NCBI RefSeq assembly: GCF_947623445.1
Contig: NC_135244.1
Location: forward strand, 5,642,001-5,706,000
Origin: Clavelina lepadiformis
Taxonomy: Eukaryota > Chordata > Ascidiacea > Aplousobranchia > Clavelinidae
Reading direction: 5' to 3'
Length of the DNA stretch: 64,000 bases
The position numbers and the translations under genes are program-made. Shown here in pieces: positions 28,328 to 39,971 of this stretch (within the stretch, counting starts at the first letter, position 1; every line of letters starts with the position of its first letter). The notes beneath the pieces were generated by a model that was given only the letters and a program-made list of their open reading frames with translations, made no database searches and was not told the origin of the DNA.

Positions 28328-31300
28328 CTACTGTCCCCCAGACATTGCATATTTCTGTGTCCATTCTCTAGCTGCAAATAACCATAAAACCATCGGAAGT
28401 TGTATTTATTTGACTGTATCTAAAGTAAAATAATCCGGAGTTTACCAGTTTTAATAGCGGCAGCTTCATTTCTCTTCCAGTTATCCGCAACATCGTTAGC
28501 AAGTGGATCATCGGGATTAGGAGCACTAAGCAAAGCTTGAATCGATAACAGAACTGTTCGCACTTGAAGAGCAGGACTCCATTTATCTTTAACATATCAA
28601 GTTTTAATAGTATATTGTCTGATCAATAAATATTGCATAGTATAATTGAAACCGAAAATAATCTGCAGATTCTTAAACAACATACATCTTTTAAACAAAG
28701 CATATTAAATTAGCAAACACAGATGCCACAAACCTTTAAGAATATCTAAACATATCCGACCAATTTTGTCAATATTAGGATGATAAATTTTTGTATTAAA
28801 CCTAACTTTAGGAGCAGCCATTGGATATTCTTCTGGAAGAAACAATTCCAGTTTAAATACTCCACCTTCAAACGGTGACTGTAAAAGAAGCACATGTGAC
28901 ATGAAGTGTAATTAATTAACCAATGGAATAGTATACTTTGAAACATTTTACTCGACTGAAAAGCGATAAACAATGACACATACCACTATTGGAGTTGCTT
29001 ATAGTGAAAACAGTAACATAAAAAACTGGAAGCATATTTAGGAGATCTATGTGGTTTCAGTACTATTCATTGCATGAATCTACTGGTTCATAAATGATAC
29101 AAGAAATATGATGCTAACAAAACATGATTGTGTGTTTTCTCCAAAATCTGCAGATGTTATCGACAGTGTAGTGCATTTGAAAAACTCACTGTACTCACTG
29201 AGTTTATCAGCGAATCTAATGTACATGATGTATTGAAATAAGTACTAAGTAAATTTCTGGCAAAGGTATATTTTTCATAAAAATTTAACTTTAAGGTCAA
29301 CTAGACATGCAAGTAGCTTATAAAACAACAATAGGTAACTTTCCTATTGCCGCCTTGAGTGCTGTGGTGTACTATGAAGCTAGTTTCAGTAGTTTGGTTT
29401 GTTAAAACAATCATGCCAATATATAAAAAGTAAGGACCCAAGTCGAACAAAATAATTCTGTGTAACACTGAAAAAAAATCTGAAAAGGTTATCATAAAAC
29501 TGTGAGGATGCCTGCAGCAATGATCTGATGAGAAATAAAAATTTCTACAAGTGGTTTAAACAATTTCCTGAAAGAAATGAACATTTGTGTTTTAGACGTC
29601 TTCATGTGTTCAATGCCTTAGATCTCAAGGATGACTTGAGAGAAGAGATAAGTTTGGTGATAATACAAAACCATGATACTGTTGCAACGATGCGATCGAA
29701 AGGAGTTGTGATAAGTATTTGTACGGAAAATATAATGAAGACGGTGGGCCGAGCTTCAACAGTGAATGATTCCTCAGCATCCTGTCAACTCCTGAGTTAA
29801 AGGAGATATTTGAAAATTAAACCAAACGTTTACAGGTGAAGAATTGGGAAGATGTTTTGGAAGCTAGAGACATTCGCAGAATTGTGTTTCAGCCCGAGAT
29901 AATTATTTAAGGGTAATAAAGTTTGTCTGCAAATAAAAACAAATTGTTTCTTCACAGAAAGTTTTTCATTTTTAATTGGATATACTTCATACCCAATTTT
30001 AATAAAATGTATGAAAGATAAAAATGTAATTTTCAATCACACTTGGTAAAAAATCTACAAAACTCAAGAGGCTGCCACCATCAGGGCGGCTGATCGTCTT
30101 AATAACGCCATTGTCCGTCTCATTATTATATTACCACATTCAACCGTCTTCACGTCCAATTGCACTGTTCTTAATGATTATAAAACCATTTCTTTTATGC
30201 TTTTGTAACACCGGCCATTGTAAATGTTTGATTTTTTAACATAGTGCTGTAGTACACACAGCAGTGAACTGACGAGCAAGAAAGGAATGCTTTCCGCGAT
30301 ACAAATGTTTTATTTTTTGCCTTCACTTGTTATATTTAAAATATGGCTTCAAGTGAGTTAATTAAAAATTAAAGATGTTTTTCCCAGTGAGATTGTGGTG
30401 GTCTAAGATTTATCAATTAAAATCTCTCCGGTTAATGACTTGTCAGACTTGCTAAACTGACTTGGACAGTACTTATATAAATATAGATGTCCAACCATTC
30501 ACATTGTATCACAGAATTTCAATTTCTAAGGACACTTAAGTAAGCAAAGCGATCAATGAATTTTTTAAAAACAATTAGTAGCAAAGCAATTATATACTGT
30601 ATTATGAAAAATATGTGACCAGGCATCTTGACACAGATAGCTATGGTACCACAACATAAACCTATAACGTAAGATGGTTGGCATTAACCATGGGTATGCA
30701 TACTGACTAGAAGTTTAAAAGTTTTGTGGATGGTCGTTAAGAGATAAGCAGCAGGTGTAATTTATATTTACTAAAGTGTATGAAAGGAAGATGTTTAAAA
30801 GTTAATTAACCAAAAGGTAGACAATGCTATATCACAACTTAGTCTAGGCCATAGCCAAAGTAACCAGAATTGCAACAAGTTGATAATTGGAAACCCTTTC
30901 TTATTTTAGAACTTTCTGCTGCTTGTGCACTGCGCAGCCACCACAAAAAGTACCACTATCCTTACTGGGTTGAAACTGACTAATTCGTAGAACTAAATTT
31001 ACCCAATTTATTGCCTCTAAGACAGGGGCGGGCAACTTCTTCGGTCGGCGGGCCTGATATGAGAAAATGAAGTACTTGGCGGGCCGGATTCCTGAATAGA
31101 TTGGAACGCAGCTTTGTCTTATTAATGTTCATGGTCGAAAATGTTTGCTCATAAATGTATGTAGACCCGAACAGAACAAGTAGATTTATGGCCATCTTTC
31201 TCAGGTTGGCAAACTTGGACTTATTCAGTGACGCAATACAGGGATTGCGGCAGAATGTGGCCGCAGGCCACATTATTATGTAAGACCGGAAACTGTCTGC

Positions 31301-33577
31301 GGGCCGTTCAAAATCCCGTCGCGGGCCGTATGTTGCCCACCCCTGCTCTAAGACCAAAGCAAAAAAACTGCCAGCTTAGCATGTCTTTTAGCATTGCTAT
31401 AAGGTGACTTTCATACCCAACGACAGAGGTGGGCACGAGAGTGCTCCTTTGTTTTAGGAGCGTCTCGAGGCAACGCTATTTTTTCATCGTGGGAACGAAA
31501 CCACGAAAGTATTCAGGACTTTTTTATCAGTTATTCGCTCGTCACTCTTCTTTTTTTGCACAAACAACGCTGTAAACGCAAAAACTGGATACAAATGGTT
31601 GGATTGAAAAGCACTTCAGGATTTTGGAGTGCCATAAGACTATAATTTTATGTAGTGAATACAAAATATGGTTGGTTTGATACTACTTTCACTCACAATT
31701 TTTGCTTGGCAGAATTAATGGCAAAAATATATATAATACGCAACAGTATGCAAAGCACGACAGAACCATGTTTTTGTTAAACGCTTTCTTTTTTAAGCAG
31801 ACAACAATGAGCCAAGTTGTTGTCATGGTGTCGTAATTTGCTTCATGTTATTGTTATTTTTATAACTTAACCGATATATGCTTTGAAAGTAGTGTTGCAT
31901 TAAACTCAAAATTTAATTGCATTATTTTCGTGCTACGTGACTGTAAGTAATTACGCAATCTTTCTGCTACTGCGTGAGTCGTTTTATTGTAATAATGTGA
32001 TATCATTGTTGTTTATTGGCAAAGCCGATACATATCACGATTAATTGATTAATAATTGAGTTTCAATTTCGCAAAGTTTGAATTTCTTTTTGATGGCAGT
32101 CACTAGAACTATTCTAGTCTTTGCTTTTCTTTTTGTCTTATTTTATGTTAAAGGCAAGTTGGAATGTTAATGAAGGTTATTCATTGTAGTCGTTATTAAT
32201 CGAACTTATTTCTTAAGAAATGTTTTTCCAAACTTAATTGCTTATCGTAACTTCATCAACGTTGTATGTGATCAACTTTTTCACGAGATACGAAAGCGAT
32301 ATACTCTCATGGGTCTCGTGCAGTGTGATATCACTTTAACAGTGTCACTGTTACACTTTGCATACTTACTTTATGGTTGTAGCAATAGTTGTCAAAGGAC
32401 AGTTATTACATGACATGACAAACATTGTTTTCTGCTATTGCCCGACTTCCGATCCATACGCATTTTAATTGCATGTGCACAATGTATGCATACAGATAAG
32501 AAGTTAGTTATCGTTGCTTTTTGTGCATGAAATATACCAATAACAAAATTTGTACCAAACGTTTGAACAGCAGCTCTATTAAAAAATAATTGTAAAATAA
32601 CATGCAACACTATTTGCAAGTGAAGAACATTAAATTGTTAAACGTCGGCATCTACACTTCTAAAACGTCCGTAATACTCTACTCGTCTATTAATAAATAA
32701 TTTGTGACAGGTGTGACTAAAACAAAATATTTCTGCATGAGATTCCATGAAAATTTACAATACGTTTTACAATGCACATTAGCAACATACGAATGCGATC
32801 GGTATTTCGAAAATGCGGAGCGAAAATAATTTCTAAGCGCTAAAATAAGTTTCTTGTCTTTTAGAAATATATAAGTTCTGAAACAATATATTCTGTTCAT
32901 ATTCTTTGTATATAATAATTTCAATTGATTTTGTTACCAGTAGGCAGTTATGGTTAATAAAAACAGGTTTTGCAATTTTGATCACATGACTGCTATTTTC
33001 CAGATACATTCAGTTATTTTTGAAATAACCACAGCTACTGGTTCAATCACAAAAATCTGGTTTGGGCTGGGGATAGTCTATTTGGAAAACTCATTGCCTA
33101 AATTTTTGCTTTTATACAGACAATTTGAAAAAAATAATGAAGTTAAAGTGAAGTAGGATTACAAAAACACATTTTGATAGAAACGCAGAAATTTAAGATT
33201 AACTATGGTTTCCCGATGAAGGAAACATATGTATGTGATACATTATTCACATTATTGTTTACACTCAGTGATCATAAATTGGAAAATCTTACATCTTTAG
33301 GGCCATTAATTGTTACATGAAAATAACGAAGATTGTTCTCATCAGGTGTAGCACTTATTCCTTGCACTGGCTCAGATAAGAGTCTTTGTGTTTCCTACAA
33401 AATGAAGTTAGGACGTTTGGAGAAATTAAAATAAATTGTACAAACCTAATACATTTTAATAAAAAAGCACAAAGTAGAGACTATTCTATAACAATATTTT
33501 CAACTAAATCGGAACGACATAAAAGTGAAGACATTCAAGCCATTTACCTTGGTAATTCTTCTAGGCAAGCCAGCCAT
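28328..33577 (-). CDS. UBE2N: Ubiquitin-conjugating enzyme E2 N (Ubc13)
   Basis: The E2 that, with a UEV partner, builds Lys63-linked ubiquitin chains in DNA-damage tolerance and immune signalling. Exons in gene order: 33577-33548 ([10 protein letters not shown]), 33394-33293, 28878-28734, 28586-28446 and 28371-28328. They sum to 462 nt (153 aa plus stop; human 152), and phases agree. Visible hallmarks are [59 protein letters not shown] (active-site Cys in RICLDIL), [19 protein letters not shown] and the terminal helix REWTQKYAM. Intron 2 (28879-33292) is 4.4 kb and contains a small hAT element. No lesions were seen. Confidence 0.96.
28879..33292. other. Large UBE2N intron
   Basis: Apart from the hAT copy at 31023-31345, I see only fragments. 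A 90-codon plus-strand frame at 29528-29800 (includes [21 protein letters not shown]) looks protein-like in composition but matches nothing I know and may be a transposon remnant. A lone hAT-like end, CAGAGGTGGGCACGAGAG, lies near 31426 with no partner found. Confidence 0.4.
31023..31345 (-). mobile_element. Small hAT derivative (323 bp) with a transposase tail
   Basis: Termini CAGGGGCGGGCAACTT and TTGCCCACCCCTG are flanked by perfect duplications CTCTAAGA (31015-31022, 31346-31353). On the minus strand it still encodes a piece of the hAT C-terminal dimerisation domain: [20 protein letters not shown] followed by NKTKLRSNL. It is an internal-deletion derivative of a coding hAT. Confidence 0.9.
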
Positions 33578-36227
33578 TTTGACGTCTGGTTACCACAACC
33601 TGGTGTACTGGTAAAATGCAGATCAGGCACACAATAAATTAGCACCCTTCTATTTACAAACAAAATGGAAAAAGAAATTAAAACTTTGTAGTAAATGTAG
33701 AATGTAAGGACACATTTAATGGTAAGGTTTACAAGCACAAGCTAAGTGGAATTTTAAAAGTTTGGACAACTTAAAATCTGGTAACCTATTGAAAAAATAT
33801 CAACGATTTGACACCATTCTGAATATTCCTATATCAGGAATATCTGCGCAACTACAAAAACACGTTAGTATACATGTATGTAAAACGAATGTTATTTTGA
33901 ATGTATGTATCATGGGTACGCGAAACTTCACAAAATTTAAGTTATAATTTAAGGCAATCTTTGTAAATGCAATACCTAGCTTATTTTCCAGCCTGTCCCA
34001 TCAACCACAAGCCTATTATCATTAAATGGCACCCTATGGTTAGTATGGTATCATGCTCTTTCTCCTCGGATTGCAACTCATGCAAAGACTTTCTTTAGTC
34101 CGAGGATAAACATAGCCTATATCATACCATATCGAGCGCGTCTTTGTGCAAGTTCTGCTTTGCAATCAGTTTTATTTGTTTCTTTCTATCTTTATATTTC
34201 AGGTTTATCAATGTGCTTGCCGAATTTTGTTATCTTCACGCCGATTTGTAATACATAAACAAAGAAATGCTGGTTGTTTGAACACCATTTTATAAAAAAT
34301 AAGCAAAGAATTGAGGGTTGGGTGTACGTCATCACACTAAAATTTGCCTCTTTGCACGCACAATTTCTCGTCGAAAATTGCCGTACTTTCCAGTATGGTC
34401 TATCAATAGCCTATATAGGGATATCGGCAGACTTGTAACGGTGGCCTAGTCTTAAAACTTACACACGTATAATCACATTACTTGCATGCATGCATGCAAC
34501 AAAGGCCAAGAAAGCAGTCAAGTAGGTTTTTATAATTGGCTGTCACTATGGGCAGATGGACTGCGTGACCTGTAAGCTACTGACGGTAAAATAGCCTAGT
34601 CGTTCCGATTAAAATTTAATCAGGATAAATAAGCTAGCCTACTGGCTGACTGGCCTAGCCTACAGGCTAGCCAAAAAGCTCAAATACAATACAAAAATAC
34701 AAAATGCCCTGATGATCTTTTTATGACAATGAATGCTTATATAATTGCAAAAAGTACCGTATTTGCTATGCGATACCATTGATAAACTCAAGGCTACGTA
34801 ACCTACCATAGCAGCAAATACTAGAATAATAATTAAATGAAGTGAAATGTGATCTTTCTCTGTCAGATATTTAATGAAACCGCAAGCCAACAAAAGCCGG
34901 CGCACCCACAGACAAACGAGGACGCACTACAGCCCCCATGGGCAGATGGCCGTGTATTTTTACTTGTAAAACATTTTTTTTATTTCTTAGAATATTTTTT
35001 TAAAACTTTTTTGCTTTTTTTCGGTTAAATGCTACACAAATCTTCTATAGTAATCATATACTAACGTAAAGTCAACCTTTCTTTATTACTTGAACTCACC
35101 TAAATTTCAATTTTACCAGTTACTGAAGTAATAGAATTTAACTGTAACTGTCTTTCTCTTAAAAGTCCGTTTACAGCGGAAACGAACGAAACTAGCGAGG
35201 CGAATTTTCTTATTTTGGAAGTTTAAAATATATTTTTCAGATTCCTTAAAACATTTCGCCACAAAGAAAATGATTTTGGTGAGCTGAAGGAGGCTAGAAG
35301 CTACTGTAAGTGCCGTACTAAACCTGAATAAAGCTTAAAGCTGAAATGTAATTGAACTATGGGTCTCAATCACAGGTGGAAGTAGAATAATTTTCTTACC
35401 GAAACGATCGGAGAATTTATCAATCCCGTCCAGAAATCCTAACCCAAACTGTTACAAATCAAGAAGAAGCCTACTTTTGCCCACATCGTATAGCACATTT
35501 TCCAAACAAAAAAATTCCACAAACGTTCATAGTAATTATCCTCTTTCGACATTTGACGAGCTATGCCACTTGTTGCGTGAGCTGCTCTCCTCCCTTTTTC
35601 AAGCCATTTTTTTACGTATGGCTATGGAGCCCATTTTTTGCTCAAATTTTTTCGTATCGTGACCCTTTTTGAACAACCCAATTTGACCGATGACGCTTTC
35701 CAGAAATTTTGATTTGAGTAGCGTAATGTAACGCCAAATGTAACAAACAAACTCTTGAACAAAGAATTATTTATTGGCATTTGTTGTAATAATTCGCTTT
35801 TTCACCATAACGTCGTGAAGCTTTATCTATTATATTGTTTACTTCAATGTTAATATAACTATCTAACTCGTTCTAATTATTAATTATCAATGAGTATTAG
35901 ACTCCAAAAAATATTCGCCAAACTCTTGAAGTTAAAACACTTTCACCAACGACATCATATAAAGAACGTCATAGGAAACTATCTCATCCTCATTTCTTTC
36001 TTTTTTATGAGAAGAGACAATTTTACTTTGCCCGCGTCACGCATGGTTGCGTAATATTACTCGCCCACACATTCGCCAGAAGTGGCGATTGGCGAAAAAT
36101 TTTACACGTTCGCATGGTTCGTTCATCGTTTTTGTTTTTGTAACGTCGATTACTAAGAAGTGAAGTTGCTGTTTTCGTTGTTTTGAGTTTTTGACGATTC
36201 AAGCGTGTGTATCCTGTCAGTTGCTAA
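33578..36227. other. Interval between UBE2N and the P-like locus
   Basis: UBE2N promoter side plus unassigned sequence. Contains dispersed repeat copy C (34204-34420) and a short GCATGCATGCATGC run near 34483. No gene was recognised. Confidence 0.45.
34204..34420 (+). repeat. Dispersed repeat, copy C
   Basis: Aligns with copy B: TCAATGTGC, TTATCTTCACGC, CTGGTTGTT, ATTTCTCGTCGAAAATTGCC and TACTTTCCAGT occur in order. It lacks the 5' block seen in copies A and B. Confidence 0.75.
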
Positions 36228-37536
36228 CATGTCGTCTGCACCAGCACTTAATGCATAATAGTTAGTTGAAATCGTTGTCGACGATGAAGAGTTTAGAATC
36301 AAGCCTATAACATCTTCTGCTTTGCAAGCTAGTAATCTTTTTCATTAAGTTAAAAATTAAGATGGGCTGAGGCTACTAGCAGACACTTTTTAATTATATG
36401 GTGTTTATAACTTTAAATGGTTTATAAACTCTCTCTCACACCAGGAAAATAGAAGACTGGATGCATCCAATGAGTTAGTTTACTTGTGCATCTTACTGAT
36501 TAGGTGTGAATACTGTGAGGACAAATTTAAAAGTCACCGAGGTTTTAAAGTCCATCAAAAAGTTAAGCATCGTGGTTATTTTGGTAAGACCTGCTGCTTT
36601 AAGGTTTTATAGACTTTCATAAGTTTACATGTTTAGCAAATTAAATTTGTATGTATGCCAAATATAGAAATTTTCACAAACTAACATTATTTTTTTAAGT
36701 TTGTCCTCAAAAAAGTATTCCTGTGGAACAATTAAAAATATGTGGGCTGAGGTAAGTGCATCACCGGAGGGTTTGACGAAAGAAGCCATTGTTTACTTTA
36801 TGAATATTTTCGCCACGTAACCGAATTGATCTGAGTTGTTGACAATATTTAGTATAGATGGTTCTTCTAGAATTGCTCATATTTTTAGCCCAAATGCAGA
36901 TCGCTGCAAATCACTTGAAGCCATTACAAAAATGTTTGATTTTTCTCAGGCGAGTATTTTTATGATTCAGCTTAACATTTTCATATTAATAATAAATTAA
37001 TAAAATATTAATATGTTGTATTATACTAGTATTGAATGGTGTGATAATATGTTCTGAAATCAACTGCAATAAGTTGAATTGTTTACTCTAGGAAAAAAAC
37101 GCAAAAAATACTGAAAAATCACCATCAAGTAATCTCACTTCTGATGAAATTAGTATTCTCAAGTATGTTGGAGGATATAGGCTATTCTGCATACACTTAA
37201 ACGTAATGGAGATGAAGACGAACTTGCCATTTTAACAAGACAGAAGACAGCATAAACTGCTTTGTTTCTTCTGATAATTCATTAACTACCTTACTGTGCA
37301 ATGAGTATGGGACACAGCTTAAACCTAATCAAACATTGCTTGATGTAGGCCTACTTATGTTTTTAGAAAATAATTTTCGAAATCACGCCACTTTAAAAGA
37401 TACCATATTTACTGCAATTAGTTCTCTTAATTTGTCAGAGTTGCATGACATCACTAATAATTATGACTCAGATGTTTATGTTTTGTTGGTGACCTTTTTT
37501 TCAAAATTCGATCGTTTTAAAAAGCGAAAGTACTAA
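36228..37536 (+). pseudogene. C2H2-finger protein of a P-like element, degenerate
   Basis: The pieces read in order are: an ATG at about 36229 (MSSAPALNA, then stops), an acidic segment (VEIVVDDEEFRIKPITSSAL, about 36265-36330), a C2H2 finger (CEYCEDKFKSHRGFKVHQKVKH, C-x2-C-x12-H-x4-H) at about 36507-36575, a segment MWAEVSASPEGLTKEAIVYF at about 36738-36805, then LLTIFSIDGSSRIAHIF, then DEISILKYVGGY at about 37140, then a C-terminal block ending FFSKFDRFKKRKY at 37536. Frames shift between blocks. The YVGGY motif resembles the ISYIAGY motif near the C-terminus of P-type transposases. The same finger and W-x-x-V segment recur at 40755-41255. The family name is unknown to me. Confidence 0.6.
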
Positions 37537-37730
37537 AATCACAATTGGTTCAAAGCCTTAATTCGAAAAACATCAGTCCACGTAAACCACTGAGGTAATG
37601 TCTGATATGTTTAAAAATAACCTATGATTTTTATTATCGAAGACAGTGATTGGGAAAAACATACTACTGAAAAAGTAAGAAATGAAAATAATGTGTGTTA
37701 ATCACCACAGTGAGAAGATTTCAAAATGAG

Positions 37731-39000
37731 TTAATCAACAATTGCGACATTGCTCCCCTTTACTTGTTTGTATTGTTTCATGCAAGATATTACATTTTGA
37801 TACTGTTCATATGAATTTATATCAGGAGCCTCATTGCTTACTCCTGTATGGCAGACTTGACCGAAAAAAGCTTCCAAAGGGTCTTGACTCTTGATTGATG
37901 CTACGAGTACAAGCATAGGAACCAGGAGCGCTAGCTGAGAGGAAGTATTTCACAAGTTTTGACATAGCTTTCGATGCCATTAAATATATCTCTTTTGACA
38001 GAAATTGTTTTTCTTTCTCTAATTCATTTTTACCTTTTGTACTTTCTTTTCCAGTTATCAAGATTGTTGATAAAAGTGTCAGACAGCGACATCAAGCGGG
38101 GATCATTAACATCCTTATAGGGAATCAAATGTTTGTAGTAACCATAATTGAGCCTTACAGACTTGGAAAAAAGCTGTGTTGCATAACAAACTGTCATTTT
38201 TGAACGGCTATGCAAATTTAAATTGGCATCTGTAAGTTTACAGCAACGCAATTCTTTACTGACAAATAGTTTCAGCACACTACGAAAATTTCTCCTTAAA
38301 ATGTAGTGTTCATTGCATTTCAGGAGTTTATTACCATGCTCTTTACTTGCCCAAATATTGTTTTTGGGTGTCTTAAGGAGATGAGGTGGATCTGAAATTA
38401 GGTAAATGTCTTTTTCTGGATCATAAATATTTCGACATCTGTATGGAAGTGGAAGCTTCATGTTATTCAGTTCTGGAAACATTTTTCTGTTGGTGCTCAT
38501 CCCATCAGCAATAACGCATACCACAGTTAATCAAAAACAATGCAATGCAGCAATTGCTTCCAAAACAATGCTGGTCAGCTGATAAGATTTCAAACTTTTT
38601 GTAGCAAAGAACGCCAATGGACGTAAAAAATTGGTCATTATTGATCGAATACAAAGCTCAAAAGCATGTGTTACAACGTCAGGAAATGCAGTAGAAACAG
38701 TTCTTTCTTCACCAATATCAACAAAACCAACCATTTTAGGTGGAGAAAAATTGTAAACTAGATTTTCCTTCACTGCAACAACAATAAAGTAGAATGTAAC
38801 AATATAAAAATTTCCTTAGTTTGAAGATAAAGATATCATAACGATCCATACTATGTTACATCTAAATTACACTTCCACAATACCTTTCATTTCATCCACA
38901 GACAATGCAATAAACTTTTCATATTTCTGCAACTGCGTTGACCTCAGTTTTATCTCTTGTAGTGTCTCTTGTACTAGGCCAGGTCTAGTCTTAAAAATAT
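37731..39000 (-). pseudogene. P-element-type transposase, catalytic part
   Basis: Minus-strand blocks in order: RPGLVQETLQEIKLR and FIALSVDEMKG (38990-38880); NFSPPKMVGFVDIGEER (38770-38690); VVCVIADGMSTNRKMFPEL and DIYLISDPPHLLKTPKNNIW (38524-38350); a helical stretch to 38040; then SIKSQDPLEAFFGQV (about 37905-37860), and a stop at 37731 shortly after QYQNVISCMKQYKQV. The order DEM, GFVD, DG-x-STNRK, D-PPHLLK, QDPLE-x-FFG is that of THAP/P-type transposases. No THAP domain was found upstream. Frames are broken between 38061 and 37900. It ends without the usual C-terminal YIAGY domain, which instead appears on the opposite strand at 37140. Confidence 0.75.
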
Positions 39001-39637
39001 TTATGAAAGCAAAAACGTATTGATTTTAAATAGCAGGTAAGTTGCACTGCATTGACTTTGTTAACCTAAACATATTAGGCTACTTTAAACACATGCAAGT
39101 GCATTTAGCTTGAGCTAATTGCAAAAGCTCTTCAAACAACTTGGCACTGATTTGTAACTGACTATAATATCAACTACATTATAACTGGTAGAACCAGTGA
39201 TCAAATATTCTTTTCAACCAAAACTACATTTGGCAAACAGCACAAACCTGTAATCATTTAGTGTTCTCAAGCTGGGAAGACACAGAATTTTACTTTCGTG
39301 TAACTCTTGGTATGCTGTTATGTTCTTGCAAGCAAGATTTAATCAAAACTGTGAGTGGTATTAAAAAATAAACACAAATTGTGATTAAAACTTAATAAAA
39401 AATAGTACTCTAAACAAATTGTGCTGAGGTGGACAGTTGTTGCATTCAGGCAAGGAACATATACGTGGCATTTTTATAATACAGTCTCGTCCTGCAAGCA
39501 TACCTGTAGATATTTAGGCTTAGTTTTACCAGGTTTTAGGAATTTCATCATTTTAAACTTCAAAGTTAATTAAATTAAGTTAGGCCTATAGAGTATAGGC
39601 TATACTAATGTATACGCTTACGAACTTCACCGTCGTT

Positions 39638-39962
39638 CTGGTGTTGTGTCAAATAGTGCCCTCTGCCAAATATTGATCCCCTTTTGTGACGGAATAAATT
39701 CATTCAATTAATACGCAATAAGCTCTATACACAAGCAGCCTACAGAACTTACAGACAGAAGTAGGCCAACGCCTGTGACCTGTATGCGGTATTTTGTTTG
39801 CCAGTATACATTCATTTGCAAAAGTTATTGTATCATACTATTGAGCCACTGAATAAGGGCACGTTTTCCGCCAAGTCAAATCCTTCCTCAAATAATGAAT
39901 TGATTACGTCACACATGGGGTCAATATTTGTCAGAGGGTCTGTATTTGACAGTACACCGGCT
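39638..39962. repeat. Hairpin MITE-like inverted repeat (~325 bp)
   Basis: Arms of about 60-70 bp: TGTCAAATA, CCCTCTG, CAAATATTGA, CCC and TGTGACG near 39645-39700 recur inverted at 39890-39955 (CGTCACA, GGGTCAATATTTG, CAGAGGG, TATTTGACA). No clear target duplication was found. Confidence 0.7.
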
Positions 39963-39971
39963 TACTTTCAC

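Noticed and set aside
29528-29800. 90-codon frame in the UBE2N intron
   Set aside because: Protein-like composition but no recognisable family; kept only as a possible transposon remnant.
31426-31460. hAT-like terminus CAGAGGTGGGCACGAG
   Set aside because: No matching inverted end or duplication was found nearby.
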